A DNA stretch of 64,000 nucleotides from Anoplopoma fimbria (Eukaryota; Chordata; Actinopteri; Perciformes; Anoplopomatidae). Position 1 is the stretch's first letter. Every line of letters starts with the position of its first letter. Shown in pieces: positions 1 to 15,949 of the stretch. The DNA lies in the NCBI RefSeq assembly GCF_027596085.1, contig NC_072465.1, forward strand, positions 21,100,707 through 21,164,706, given 5' to 3'. The translations under genes were made by a program, and so were the position numbers. Under the pieces are notes generated by a model, which worked only from the letters and a program-made list of their open reading frames with translations, was not told the origin of the DNA and ran no database searches.

Positions 1-1193
1 GTCACAGCAGGAGTGAGGGGAGGGGGCAGCTGGGAGTCCCAGGGGGACTCAGACCCGTGGCAGATCCATTATTCATGGTCCACCATGGGCTTGTAGCGAA
101 CACTGACACCCGACCTGCCTAAATCAAACAGGGCCAGTGAGTTTAATGCCCCTTGGGAAATGCCAGGCTCAGGTAAAGGTGGGGGTGGGGAAGGTGTAGG
201 GGTGTAGTGGGGGTGATGGTGAGGGTCAGATTCCGAAAGGAAAGGATGGAGGGGTGAAGAGGAAAAAAGGGAATGGCCCCACTTCTGACTCCACTGGCTA
301 CTTGCTTAAAAGCTGTCTGCACAGACGCTGCGACTACAGTCCCTCTTCTTTGCTTTGGTGTGCTAGTTTTTTCTTTCTTCCTTTTGTCAACACTGCTGTT
401 CCTCTCGTTCACATACTGATCTCACTTTGGGGCTAATCATAAAGGCTCATGCCGTATTTCCAGGAATACACAAGCTTTTCTTAGTGGATCACCTTCCACG
501 ACAGCTTCTGTCTCCTGCTGATACATCTACCTTCACTTTCTCTTTGAAGTTCATTTGAGTGATAGGGTTTTCCCATTACATCACCTTATCGACTTAATGT
601 TTTGATATTGTAGTTGCGCTTTGCAAATCCTTGAAATGTTTGATTTGCACTGTGCAGACACAGTACATGCACTCTGTCTGCACATGTACTGACATGGATT
701 TAAATGAACCGTCTGTCGTCTTTGTCTGAGTTGAAGATATCAGCCTCAGTCAGACCTGAAAAAAGCTGCAGTCTATGAATAATGCTATATACTGGAAATC
801 AGTTGTGATCATGTTTTAAATATTATATGTGTATGTATAAATGCGTAGTTTTCAGTGACTACACTATAGGATCAGTAAGCCTTCTGAGTGGATGTTAAAG
901 TGATGTAAGTGGAAATCAGAAAAACTTCACTGATGTCCTCTCCGTGTCATTGCTATGCAAGAGAGTTAGTAGTAAAGCTCCATTCAGCCGCAGAGACAGA
1001 AGGTGACACTGCATTGAAGCCAAGCACTAACTACCCAGCAAGGGATTGATCGCTGTGTACCAGCACTGGTACGGGTTTAAATCACCTTCATTGCTTTCTT
1101 GATGTGATCAGAGCAAGTCTTGCTTTCAAAAACATTCTTCGATCCCATTAAACATGTTAGTGCACGATGGCAAACATATCTGCATGATCTCCA
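1..1193. other. Non-coding stretch, no gene recognised
   Basis: The first 160 bases are G/C-richer, with ordinary-looking unique sequence that could be conserved. The remainder is A/T-rich with no coding signature. Confidence 0.6.
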
Positions 1194-1268
1194 TTTGTTT
1201 GTTTTTTTATTTCATGAAGCCAATGAACCCCTTGTTCATTGGCTTCATGAAATAAAAAAACAAACAAA
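1194..1268. repeat. Perfect 35-bp inverted repeat with a 5-nt loop
   Basis: The arm 1194-1228 (TTTGTTTG, T-run, ATTTCATGAAGCCAATGAAC) is exactly repeated in reverse complement at 1234-1268. The loop is CCCTT. No mismatch occurs in 35 pairs. A transcript of either strand would fold into a long hairpin. Confidence 0.95.
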
Positions 1269-2916
1269 CTGTAAATCATAAGAGAGGCCATCTACTTAGA
1301 ATTAATTCTGTGCTCTCGTTACTGAGCTGAAACAAACCCATACCCTCACACTGCCTTTAGATACATTTTCACTCGATAACTTGTGCCCCAGTGTAACAAG
1401 TCATTACCGCCTTGTTTGTGCATGTCTGGTTTTCGTTGAATAATTTTACGAAATCAGTGAAAAGCATGGCCATGGCACAACTACACTAATATTGCTTCAT
1501 TATTCTGTTTATATATGGAATCTAATGAATCCAGAGACTGTTTTACTGTGTTCGCACATGACGCACAACTCGTTTGCCACATACAAAAGAGCCCCTGAAG
1601 TCCTTTGTAATTACCCACTGAGATGTTGAGTTCGTGGGTTGCTTCTTTATCTCCTTCAACTCGACACATCCCATGGGCAGCCCCTCCTGCTCCTTTTGAA
1701 AACTCTTCAGTAAATGTGTAGCATTTCCTTTGATCTCGCAACATTGCTAATCCAAGTCATATTTCCTGGATTTGCTCATAAGATAACCATTAGCTCGTTT
1801 ACACATAATTTGACATTGCAATCAATAGTCAAAGCACACTGTAGGAGCAAAAAAACAACAAGTCAGTGGGCTGTGGATGCAGTGTGTTTGGTCACAATAT
1901 TATCTGTGAACTTTTTTATTCAAGATGCAAATTCATGTAGAAGGTTTAAGCTTTATATTCACAAGGCAGTGAGTAAGGACTTGGTTCATCAGAGGAACTT
2001 GTCCTTTTTTGTCTTTTTCTTTTTTTGTCTCTTTTTTATTTAGCATGCACTTTCTGGGGCATTTTTTTGGAAGGTAGCCAGGGGCACTCGGTGTTTCATC
2101 AAACCTGCAGTGTCACTTCATCGAGCTTGTCACTGTAGCAGCTATGTTGCTTCTAATAAATATGCAATGATGTGCATAGTGTGCATGTAGCAGTTTACAG
2201 AGTTTAAACGATGCACTGCCAAGAAAAGTGTCTTTAATTTAAACTTTCTTCTAAGTTTTGAAAGGCTCTCGTGCTCTATGCAGATATGCAGCCGCAACTG
2301 CAAGACAAAAGGCTGACGGGAAAAAAAAAAAGGAAAAGCAATCAGTGTACCAATCAAAGTTGAAAGGAGTCTGGTTCTTTTTCAAGCCGATTTAGATGAT
2401 GATGAGGGAGAAATGATCTTATATAGAACATGGAAAGTAATTTTCAAGCAATTGTCTTCGTTGACTATGGGTCAATCTCCAGGCAGACAGAACAAGACAC
2501 AAAGGATTGCAGTGGTGGAGGCCAGGTGCTCAAATCTCAGTTTTGGCCAAGTGTAATCTGTCATAAAAGAATAGAATGAGAGAAAAAAAGAATAGAATGT
2601 TTTTTGTTTTTTTATCTTTCCCTCTCCTCTTCTCTCCTCTCCCTGTTTTCTACAGCTTCCCTCCTCTTCCCCCTTCCACCCATTGCAGATTAATGTATTT
2701 GACAAACCACTGAGCAAGAAAGGGCATTAATAGCTACTCAAAGCAGAGAGCTATCATGGGAACCCTTGTTGTGAGAAAATTACGCATCTTTAAACCCGCA
2801 AGGCCGTATGCAGGGATAACAGAACGCTTCTACACACTGTTTTCTAAACACTCTCTTGGCCAAGCCTGAAAAGAAAGAGGCGGGAGAGACTTCAACTGGC
2901 AAGACAAGGCAAGGCG

Positions 2917-2918
<2 letters not shown>
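1269..2918. other. Non-coding stretch, no gene recognised
   Basis: A/T-rich unique sequence with several T-runs near 2000-2040. No splice-bounded frame or repeat family was recognised. Confidence 0.6.

Positions 2919-2985
<67 letters not shown>
2919..2985. repeat. (GT)n microsatellite
   Basis: About 33 uninterrupted GT units followed by a G6 run. Confidence 0.98.
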
Positions 2986-2987
<2 letters not shown>

Positions 2988-4737
2988 GGGTCTGTTCCCT
3001 GGATGCATTAGTATAGGCCTCTACTTCTGAAACAGTTAGTCCACAAAGGCCTAATCACCAAATGACATGATGATCAAGCTTACAGTGGCATACGGAAACT
3101 GTGTTCCATTCCTTCAAACACACCATGGGTCTCAAACAATGTGCGTTCACACACGTGCGTGTGTCTGTGTGCATGCGTGTGTGTTCACACTTGTGTTCAT
3201 TGCTTCACACATCGAGCTGGATTCAAAATATAAACTCTTGCCTAATTCTCATGTGGTTAATTTGCAAAAGCTTGAGAATGTTTTTTTTATGTTTGATGTT
3301 ATTCTCCACAGTTGCTCTTGACAAATGACCACAGAAAGGCTGCAGTGTTTACTGGTGTCTAAATACAGTGTGTTTTGACAACTGCATGACCTTCAGCACG
3401 TTGTCCAGCACGCATAAACACTAAAGACTCGAGGTGAAAAGAACACACATTTAGCTCTGGCTTTTGAACAAAAAATAATGATTAAAAAGCAAGTGCATGA
3501 CACAGTCAAGGGAATGATGTGAATACATGTAGCTAATTAGCTTTCAAAATCGTAACTGGGCAAAACAAATTTCTGTCTCCCATTCCCAGCCCATGTAATT
3601 TTTAAACAGGTTTGTGAGTTTCTCATTTAAAAAAACAAGCATTTTACTTAATGAACAAATATGCAGTGAAAATATGATTTTTTTCTTTATGCACATATGT
3701 GGTGAATATTGTTGATACAGCTTTGCTTTTTCTTTGAGTAAATCCTGGCAACAAAGGCAATTATCAGATATTTACTCAGTTTGTTTGCATACGATTTAGT
3801 GGCACAATCCCAACTGATGCTAGTTGTTCCTCCTCATTAGTAATCAAAAATAAGAAATGCATTGTTAGTCAGTATTTAAAGAAACCACCCACCAGCAAAA
3901 GGAAGAAATGGAAATCTACGTAATTCTGCTTTACGTAACTGCTTGCACGTCAAAATGTGTGAATGTTCTATATAGATGTTGAACAAAACACAAATAGATA
4001 TATATCTCATTACTTACTGAACAGGAATCAAGCAGTCCATTTAGATTCTGCAGCACACAATTTATGACCAGCACCAAACGCCCCCTGCCACAAAGGGAGT
4101 AGTGTGCCCTTTATGCAGCCAAGTGAAAAGTGAGGGTGAAAAGGTCGGTGTAGTGAATGAGCCTTCAACGTGTCGGTGTCAAGCTAGTGACGGAAGATCA
4201 CATCCAACCTCAGACCAACACTTAAGGATGGCTTATTTTTTTAACGGAACCACGTACTTTCCTTTACCTTTACCAAGTGTTCTATTACCTAACCATACTG
4301 TAGTTGCCATGCACATTAGTGATTTTTTTTTTTTATTATTTGATATGAAATTGTTACCTTGTTCTCCTAATTATGGATGTGTAGTCGTCATAGATGGCCG
4401 TTATGTAGCCTACAAATTGGGCCTCCTATTGTCTGATCCTGATTGAAGTGGCTATGATAGATTGATTGAAATAAAAACAGATTTTTGTTTTGCATAAAAT
4501 GCGCATTATTAAAAAAAAATGCATTGATTATAATAAGGTTTTAATTGACAGCAAATTTAAAACTGTTGATTTACTAATGCAATGACCAAATGGAGTTAAT
4601 GACTAAAACAGAAACAGGATTCAAGTTTCATTCAAATATACTTACTATCAATACTTATAATAGTTGCAAAGATTTTTGCCTGTAGTTTGAATCATTTCCA
4701 GGTCATTACAGTATTTACCATATTCAGTATTAATTTG
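2986..4737. other. Non-coding stretch
   Basis: Mostly A/T-rich. The segment 4080-4440 has an open 114-codon frame but no recognisable domain; its wording suggests an old interspersed repeat. Confidence 0.55.
3392..3412 (+). promoter_or_regulatory. RE1/NRSF-like motif
   Basis: TTCAGCACGTTGTCCAGCAC matches the REST consensus at the full left half (TTCAGCAC) and most of the right half with correct spacing. Some key right-half bases differ, so binding is uncertain. Confidence 0.2.
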
Positions 4738-4815
4738 TGCCTTTACTTAGTAAAAAACAATAAGGTGGTATAAATATGCCTTTACTTAGTAAATAACAAT
4801 AAGGTGGTATAAATA
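4738..4815. repeat. 39-bp tandem duplication, two copies
   Basis: The units 4738-4776 and 4777-4815 (TGCCTTTACTTAGTAAA ... GGTGGTATAAATA) differ at one base, so the duplication looks recent. Confidence 0.95.
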
Positions 4816-5571
4816 TGGACAAGGTATTAGTATATGGAAACAACATGATACATTAAAATGATTTAAGAAATATAATATATAAATAATACAATTTTCTTCT
4901 TCGTGCTGGTTTATTTTTTATGTTAGCAGAAATGAGACAATTAGCTGGTGCGCAGTTGTCATCAATCTAATGGTTATATTTGTGAGCACACTTATTTTGT
5001 GCACAAAGTAAGAACATATCTACCAAAAAAGCCTTTTCTTTGCATTTCTGAAAGAACCCAATGTGTCCCTGCTGCTAATGCTCAATGTAAGAAAACTTTG
5101 TTAATGCTGCGGAGCTCCATATCATCTCTAGACGACACGTCACGTGCAACTACTTACCCAAGTTTCTGCTCTATCTGAGAATGTTTTCTTTTAAAATTGT
5201 GGTTAAAAAAAAAGAAATCTCTGACATATTATTAAGAACCGGATTGATATTACCAATTTGCATTACCACCAGTGTCCTACATGTATACTAAACGCCTTTT
5301 AACTTTGCATGAACGATTGATAAATAATGCCTGTCCTAACAACAACTCAAATATACAGGTCCCACTATGGTAAATATAAATTACACTTATGATTACACTC
5401 AACAAAACCAACAGAACAGAATGGTAAAGTTAGATGACTCGAGAGCAGATGGAAGGTTAGTAGCGTTACCTCATATGAACTGCACCTGAGCTAGGCTGTG
5501 GAAGATAAAGAACATTTAATTTTCTGCCGCTGATTGAATGTTTGAGAGCTAGACTGTGTAAATAACATTGG

Positions 5572-5572
<1 letters not shown>
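4816..5572. other. Non-coding stretch, nothing recognised
   Basis: A/T-rich sequence between the tandem duplication and the first long CA repeat. Confidence 0.6.

Positions 5573-5627
<55 letters not shown>
5573..5627. repeat. (CA)n microsatellite
   Basis: About 27 CA units. Confidence 0.98.
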
Positions 5628-5632
<5 letters not shown>

Positions 5633-5784
5633 TCACATCCGTGCTCAAGCAAATAGATGGAGTACATTGTCAAGCATACGTTATAAACCTCAGAGCAGTG
5701 ACTAACATTTCTGAGAGCACTTGCCTCATTCATTACTGCAGTAACTATAGACATAATTGTGTTCTCAATCTGTCTGTGCAAGTG

Positions 5785-5846
5785 TTGTGTCTATGTGTGT
5801 ATGTGTGTGTGTAGGTGTGTCTGTGTGTGTGAGTGCGTGTGTGTGG
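5785..5846. repeat. Imperfect (TG)n stretch
   Basis: TG-rich with TATG, TAGG, TCTG and GAG interruptions; an older, decayed dinucleotide repeat between two pure ones. Confidence 0.85.
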
Positions 5847-6033
5847 GATAGAGAAACAGTGAAGAATAAGAAGACAAAAAAAATGTAAGCTTCATTTGAA
5901 TGGCTTTGGGCTGTTGACAAAGGTTGAGAAAAATGCTTTTCCTCTGGTATAAAGAAAAAAAAAAAGAAAAAATCCCACGTGTGCACACAGACCCTGACAC
6001 ACACGCACACACCAGTACACACCAACATGTGAA

Positions 6034-9720
<3,687 letters not shown>

Positions 9721-9903
9721 TTAAATGTCACAGTTTCTGTCTCCAACGGCCTATTACAGGGTCAGAAGTTTGAGCTGAGTTCACATCTTTCTTAGAGTAG
9801 GATAGGTTATCTATTGTATAGAGACGATCTCTCCACACAGTTACATATTCCATATGTACGGGAACTGACCTTACTGGGGTAGCTGACATGGGTCAGGCAG
9901 TTG

Positions 9904-10245
9904 ATGGACGTTTCCCCTCTCCCTTTGGGTCAAACAGAGATTGATGTTCTCAGCCTGGAGCCCTCAGAGGAGGATGATATGTTTCCTCCTCGGCAGCAGG
10001 TGACAGTCATTCACCTATCAGTTCACAATCGGGAGAGGATACGCTGTGGGCAGTTACCTCGTGTGAACCAGACTTTGGCAGCCTCTGTTTCTCCTTTCAT
10101 GTCAGTTCTTGGGAAGAGTCCCTGCCGTAGCAAGAACTACAAAATGGTTGAAGCTCTGTTCGTGAACATGCATGGCTCTATGGTTGTCCAGACCCAGCTG
10201 GCTAATTCAGGGGCCATATTGGCTGTTTGCTCGGTTACATTGTAA
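9904..10245 (+). pseudogene. Degenerate gag-like fragment of a Ngaro/DIRS-type retroelement
   Basis: A 114-codon frame reads MDVSPLPLGQTEIDVLSLEP, then an acidic patch (SEEDD), then LPRVNQTLAASVSPF. The E-x-DVLSL acidic start and the PRVxQTLAxxxSP block resemble, in my memory, the gag-like ORF of teleost Ngaro/DIRS tyrosine-recombinase elements. No reverse transcriptase, RNase H or recombinase is present. The last codons run into an element-end-like motif (CTCGGTTACATTGTA, 10230-10244) that recurs inverted at 10396-10410, which fits a collapsed copy. The assignment rests on short similarity only. Confidence 0.4.
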
Positions 10246-10410
10246 CTTTACTTCTCTAAATGAAGATCTGTCTAGGGCAAGGCAGCTTGGGCTTAGTTCC
10301 AAATATGTTAATCAGTGAACTCATGTTTACCTGGGCTGTTTAAGCCCAAGCATTGGGCCACGTAAAGGTGTGTCTTTAGCGGGATCCACGACACCTGCAA
10401 TGTAACCGAG
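10230..10410. repeat. Inverted 15-bp motif pair beside the retroelement relic
   Basis: CTCGGTTACATTGTA (10230-10244) recurs as its reverse complement TGCAATGTAACCGAG (10396-10410), 14 of 15 bases matching, separated by 151 bases. Inverted or split terminal repeats are typical of DIRS-like elements, so this supports the reading of the adjacent frame. Confidence 0.6.
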
Positions 10411-10439
10411 CGCTCATTGCTTAAGAGTACGCTACCTAT

Positions 10440-12741
10440 TTTTTTTGTTGAGTATTTCCTGTTATTTATTTCCATCCCTCTAAGATAAGGAGTCTTTTGT
10501 TTCTGAAAATACCTTCATGTATGGGGTTCAAACTAAAAGGTCTTAGTCATGATCCAGCAAACTTTTAATAATCTGCACTTTTGCAGGTTTGGGCATTAGG
10601 ACTTGCTGCTCTGACAACAGCTGCAGATCCATTTTAATCCAGTTCTGATGAAATGAAATTTACAGACCTGTGTCTAATCCTCAACAATCCAACACACCTC
10701 TACAAGTCAAGTAGAATAGGGCCAAACGTTTAAAAATAAGGCATTTTTAAGTAGAAAAAGTGACGAACCATGTTCAAGATTTTACGTTCTTAGTGACATT
10801 ATTTCCAAGTGCTAGAGCAAAAAGAATAGTTGACATGGGGATGTTGTGCTGCTGTCAGACTGGCTATTAAATGGTAATTTGCCCAAATGCTATTGTTCTC
10901 GTTAAAGCATCACTTTGAGGCATCGTTAGCCTCATATCTGTCAAGAAGCATCACATAGATCATTCTGTTATTGACATCACTTCATACCCAATCCTTTTCA
11001 TATAGAGAGGTTAATCTAAATGTTAATCTAAATCTTAATGTAATTTATCATTTTCATTATGCAGCCCCTGTCTGTATATGTGCTTAGGAATGCTTAACAC
11101 AATTTTTTAACTTAGAAAATTTAGCAATCCCATTTTCTCATCATTAAAGGGTTTACTATTATTATGTGCTAAAGTGTAAATTATTGGTTCTAAAAAAAGC
11201 CAGATTATTTTACACTCATCATTCATATTAGCAGTCTTCTTCACTGTAATGGCTTACTATTTATATTACTTTTGTTCTACTATTACATTGTTATTTATTG
11301 GATGTGAGAATTTAAACGGTTTACCCGTAGACAGGTACAGTGAGAGGTAGTAAAGAGAGATTGGTGGTCATGAAAGACTGCAGATGACAAGAGAGGGAGC
11401 AAACAGACAAAATCAAGGATTTATAGATTGGGAGTGAGACCTTCAGTTATCACTTGTTCTCCTATTATTCCCCTGCGATTCTCACGTCAAGTTGTCTTCA
11501 CAACAAGATTGTAGAAATTGACTATGGACTACTGACTGATATACAACTACAGCCCAATTCCCAAGAGGAATATAAAAAAAATATATAAATATATATATAT
11601 TTCTGCAGCTACGATAAATTACAGGGAATATTGTCCTAACATTTTATTACAAGTTTTAAACTACATTATAGATTTTATGTTAAACAAAAAAATTCTACCT
11701 CCATATACAGAGAGGATGAATGCATGAAGGCAGACAAATATACAGAGATGTTTTACTACTAATACATTATTTTCATCTATTTCTTTTTCAATTCTAACAC
11801 CTACTGTACCATAAAATATGGCAAGGCAAGTAAACCAATGGCACTGTTAGATTGTTTGTGTCCATGCTGGGAGTCACATTTTTCAAGACAATTGCCTGTT
11901 GGGAACTGTCTTAGGCAGAGAGCTTGCAAAGAAAAATGTGTGTACAAAAGACAGAGCGAGACAAAGAAAGAGACAGACGGAGAGAGAAAATGCATTGTGT
12001 ATATCAGACGTGTACATGTATCTGTTATGGCTCATCCTGCATCAGTACAATTCTCGGCAAGTTTGAGCTTTCACTTGTTAAAAGTTAACTATTGCAAATG
12101 AAAACTCAGGACAATTCGTCTTCTGTTTCTGAGGTGTTTTTTGGGGCGGTATATTGTTCCTGTGGAAGTGTATAAAATATGACCTTATAGATCTTATAGA
12201 GTATGTTCATTTTGTTGAAGTAAGTAAGTTCTTAACTTTAATCTTTGTTGGTCAAATCAGAGACTCTACAGATACATTTCTATCTTTAAATTATCTGCAT
12301 GCTTGTATCATGCAACAATGAAAAGTTTCCTCTTGGGATGTTTATAGCTAACCCTTTTAACTGTTAAACAACAATAAAGACTTGACCAATTATTGCTACC
12401 AGTTAAACGGTGAAAAAAAATAAAAAGGCAGAGCAAAACTCGGAGGAACAGCTTGTCACTAAAAGGAGAGTAGCTAGTCCGCTATAAAGGTCAGCCCACT
12501 TCAAGTGTTCATGGACCAATGTTGTTGCTCACTTCTTCTTCTTCCAAAAAAAATAAGCAGACAGACACAGGAACTTGGCTCCGGTTATGTGGCGTTTTAG
12601 CACTTATACACCAAAAAATAGCTTAAATTGTACACACAATACACTTCTACGTTTGCTGCTATAATGTAACAACTAAATATCTATTTACCGTCACACACAG
12701 AGAGCGGTTTGCTTGCGATACCCTGTCTGCAACCCGGACAA
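10440..12741. other. Non-coding A/T-rich stretch
   Basis: Holds an AT-alternating run near 11570-11600. The last 250 bases may belong to the older hAT element, but no frame supports this. Confidence 0.55.
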
Positions 12742-12843
12742 CACATGCCAGTTGGACACCCAGCTGACAACCTCGCAATTAACACAGGGGATACTATTGC
12801 TGGGAAAGTGGTTGCATGTGTCCACGACAATGTACTCCACATA
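12742..12843 (+). pseudogene. hAT-type transposase fragment
   Basis: An open stretch reads HMPVGHPADNLAINTGDTIA and then GKVVACVHDN. The VxACVHDN wording and preceding H-A-x-N-L/I pattern match the conserved block of ZBED-like hAT transposases that includes a catalytic Asp. No start, BED finger or C-terminal dimerisation region is seen. The right side is cut off by the adjoining pogo-like element, so only about 34 codons remain. Frame upstream of 12742 is closed. Confidence 0.5.
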
Positions 12844-13379
12844 AAAGCCTTTCATTTTCTCAAAAAACGACAGTGCGCCTTATAATCCGGAGCGCCTTAT
12901 ATATGGATTAATTCTGGTTGTGCTTACTGACCTCGAAGCGATTTTGTGTGGTACACGGCGCTCTGTCAGAATGTTTTAGTACGACTTTGGTAAACTACAA
13001 AGCCGCACCGCTTGCAGCATTACGGCTACCGTAGTCAGGAGCGTCAGGAGTAATACATACTGTGCTTCACCATAATATTACAGTGTGTGTGTATAAGGAC
13101 CCAACATGGCTCCTGTCAAGAGACACGCTTACGACGCGGACTTCAAACTCAAGGCTGTCAGTCACGCAGTAGAACATGGGAATAGAGCAGCTGCGAGAGA
13201 ATTCAACGTTAATGAATCAATGGTACGGAAGTGGAGGAAGATTGACTGACTGACTGTTTTGTTTCGCTTAATGCGCCTTATAGTCCGGTGCGCCTTATAT
13301 ATGAAAAAAGATCGAAAATAGACCATTCATTGACAGTGCGCCTTATAATCCAGTGCGCCCTATAGTGCGGAAAATACGG
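12838..13379 (+). mobile_element. Internally deleted pogo/Tigger-like DNA transposon
   Basis: Both sides carry repeated GCGCCTTATAATCCGG-type motifs (near 12872 and 12889 on the left, 13274-13365 on the right). The right end closes with GTGCGGAAAATACGG followed by TA. The matching far left terminus is missing, so the left side is truncated. Between them is a 47-codon frame that is the N-terminal DNA-binding part of the transposase. I recognise this repeat as very common in fish genomes. Confidence 0.75.
13106..13249 (+). pseudogene. Truncated pogo-like transposase, N-terminal helix-turn-helix only
   Basis: The frame begins MAPVKRHAYDADFKLKAV and ends NESMVRKWRKID then a stop, 47 residues. 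The basic MAPVKR start, the FKLKAV helix and the MVRKWRK recognition-helix end are typical of CENP-B/pogo N-terminal DNA-binding domains. The DDE catalytic domain is absent: the frame runs straight into the 3' terminal region of the element, so a deletion removed most of the gene. It cannot transpose itself, but the deleted element could have been mobilised by a full-length relative. Confidence 0.7.
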
Positions 13380-15913
13380 TAAATTGCGTGTTTTGCTCAT
13401 ATTCTACAGATGGGTATAAATTACCGATTTAACCTGTTCTTGCATTTGGTTATGGTGCAGCTAGGCGGCTTGGCACTTCAACCACAGCACCCCTGCATGT
13501 AAGGCACTACTCTTGATTGTAAATGAAGACTGGCTATCAGTCAGAAAACAATTCTAAATAGGCCTCCCTAGTTACCTCAGCTGTAAAATGCAAAGAGAAC
13601 TGAAATACTTTCCAACCATGTGCCCCCCAAGCATAGACTGTATAATGTATGGTAAAGCTGTTTTAATGTTTAATGTTTCGAATTCCTCTCAGTTATTTTC
13701 TCTGTCTGAATGAATTGTCATTGAAGTATTTGAAAATGTTGCGTGGCTTTGTAGCTCTTCTTTAGCTGCATCTCCCCAACTTTGTGAGACTTGTTTCGCC
13801 AATGAGCCTCAAATATCACACACGAAACATTTTAAGGCTTCAGCCTCACTGTTTAGACCGGCTCTGATAGATCAATGTCACAGGCCTTCCCTTCAGTTTG
13901 GCCCCATACACAGATAAGAATAACCCAGAGCAGCTGAAAGAACCTGTTCCTCCCCTTGATGGTGTTATCATAAAGGCATATTCTCTCACTTCCCCCGAAT
14001 ACTGTCATGTTTCTCAGCCCATGTTTTATTTCTCTGCTCTGCACAGGAGAGCTTTGTGCCAACCGACAAAGGCAAGAGCAATTGGCCCTTCTCTGCCTCT
14101 GTCTTTTTGACTCACTGTAGAGCTCTCCTCTTCCCTTTCTCAGAAGTAAATAATGCTTTTTCATTGCGCGCATACTTTAGCTCAACAGTGTGGTGAAAGC
14201 ATTTAATGAAAATCAAGAGTTGTTTGAAGTTGAAGCTTATTTCAAACTTAAATCTCTTGGCCTTCTACACCAGCCCCTCCCCCTTTGCTCATTCTCTTTG
14301 ATATGCAGGCAGTGTACACAGAGCTGATTGAATTTGTATTTTGCATTTTTTCTCAATCTTTTTTTCTTCTCTGAGCCCTAATTTCATCAGATGCATCGGT
14401 ATTACTGAATTTTCTTGTGGTTGATAGCCATCCCTGCAATCATATATCCTTGATGTCTTTAGGCGAAGATTGCCGGATGAGAGAGATGAAGAAAAGGTGG
14501 CTGATTGACTTGGATATTTGTTTTGCTTTCTGACTGCTGTTTGAAGTGGTATCCACACGAGAGTGGGATGCTTATGAACCCTCTAAAGCTTCCAGTGTCG
14601 ACTCATTTAGTGTGATGTGCTCTTCAAAAAAATTGTTGCCAGCAGACTAGCACTCACATTTTCTCACATGAACACACAAAAAAAGTTACAGACACACAAT
14701 GCTCCCGCTCACACAACTCACACAATGTTCAGACCTTAAACCCTAGAAACAAAATACCTCAGTGAAGGCTCTGTCAGGCTTGTCAGATTTGACAGCCTGT
14801 CTGCCATTATCATAGTTTCGGCTAACAAATCAATACACCTCTGGCCTTTTTGGAGTGCTTGTGGAAGTCGGCTACTGTTTGAAAGTGTGAGTGAGTAGTT
14901 GGTTGTTGGTTGTTGTGGCTTATGAGTATGCGTCTATATTTATATATGGATAAACAGATACAAACACTGGGAAACAGCACATGGTCCTTTTCTCATACAT
15001 TTACACACACATACAAGCACACACACACAGACGCAAAAACATTCTCACTGAGTCATAACTCGCAGTGTTTTTAGCCATAGGGAAGTCCTTTATCCACATA
15101 ACTAGATTAACTCACAGTGAGCTCCGATCAGCTTAATTTGGATTCAGCCTACTTACCCCTCCCCGATCTCCCTGTCAGTCTGCCTGTATGCTCATCTGTC
15201 ATTCTGTCTACATGAATGGCGAGATTTCTGCCCGTATGTGCGTGTAACTTATTTTAAGCATATCTCTCTGTCTAGTCTTTAACAAGGATTACCACCAGCA
15301 AGTAACACCCCCCATCCCCTCAAAGCTTAGTGCACAATTTGTTTTATGAATAACATAGAAATGTTTCACTTTACAATGAACATGAATTTTTTTGTTTATA
15401 CCAAAAAGCAATATTCTCTTTTTTCTTTTTCTTCTTCTTCGTTTTTTAAAACTACAAGTTATGAACTCATTCTGTCGGGTTGGCTGTCAATGCAATATGT
15501 TGACTGCAGTAGTCTCTCATTGTTTTTGGATTGTAGAATCTCTGTGATGCCCCCAGGGACTGGCTGACAATAAAATAACAGAGATAGTCAGGAAACTGTC
15601 AATTTCCTGAATCTGAAAAGTCAACAGTTGTACAAACAGGAGATCTGATGCATTTTTCAAGTCACACCCTCTGACAATTGACAAAACATGATGTTCGTTG
15701 TGTATTCCATACATTTCATACACCAATAATTGAGTTTACTCAGAAGCATTCTTGTTATGGTTTTCTTTTTCAATTAAATTCAGTCACCCTTGACGTACAG
15801 TGGCTCCATCCTAAGAAGCTTTACTGACCAATCAGAAAGTCACCTCATAGCCGACATGGCAAAAGCAAAACCTAGACTGTAAAACATCAAACCGGAATTC
15901 AGCAGAATCAAAT

Positions 15914-15914
<1 letters not shown>
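13380..15914. other. Non-coding stretch, no gene recognised
   Basis: Moderate composition; scattered CACACA runs near 14990-15030. Nothing with both coding potential and splice sites. Confidence 0.6.
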
Positions 15915-15948
<34 letters not shown>

Positions 15949-15949
15949 T
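15915..15949. repeat. (TAA)n microsatellite
   Basis: Eleven to twelve TAA units in an A/T-rich setting. Confidence 0.97.

Noticed and set aside
4102..4446. 114-codon forward frame
   Set aside because: No recognised domain, T-run inside the frame, and repeat-like wording; no splice or promoter support.
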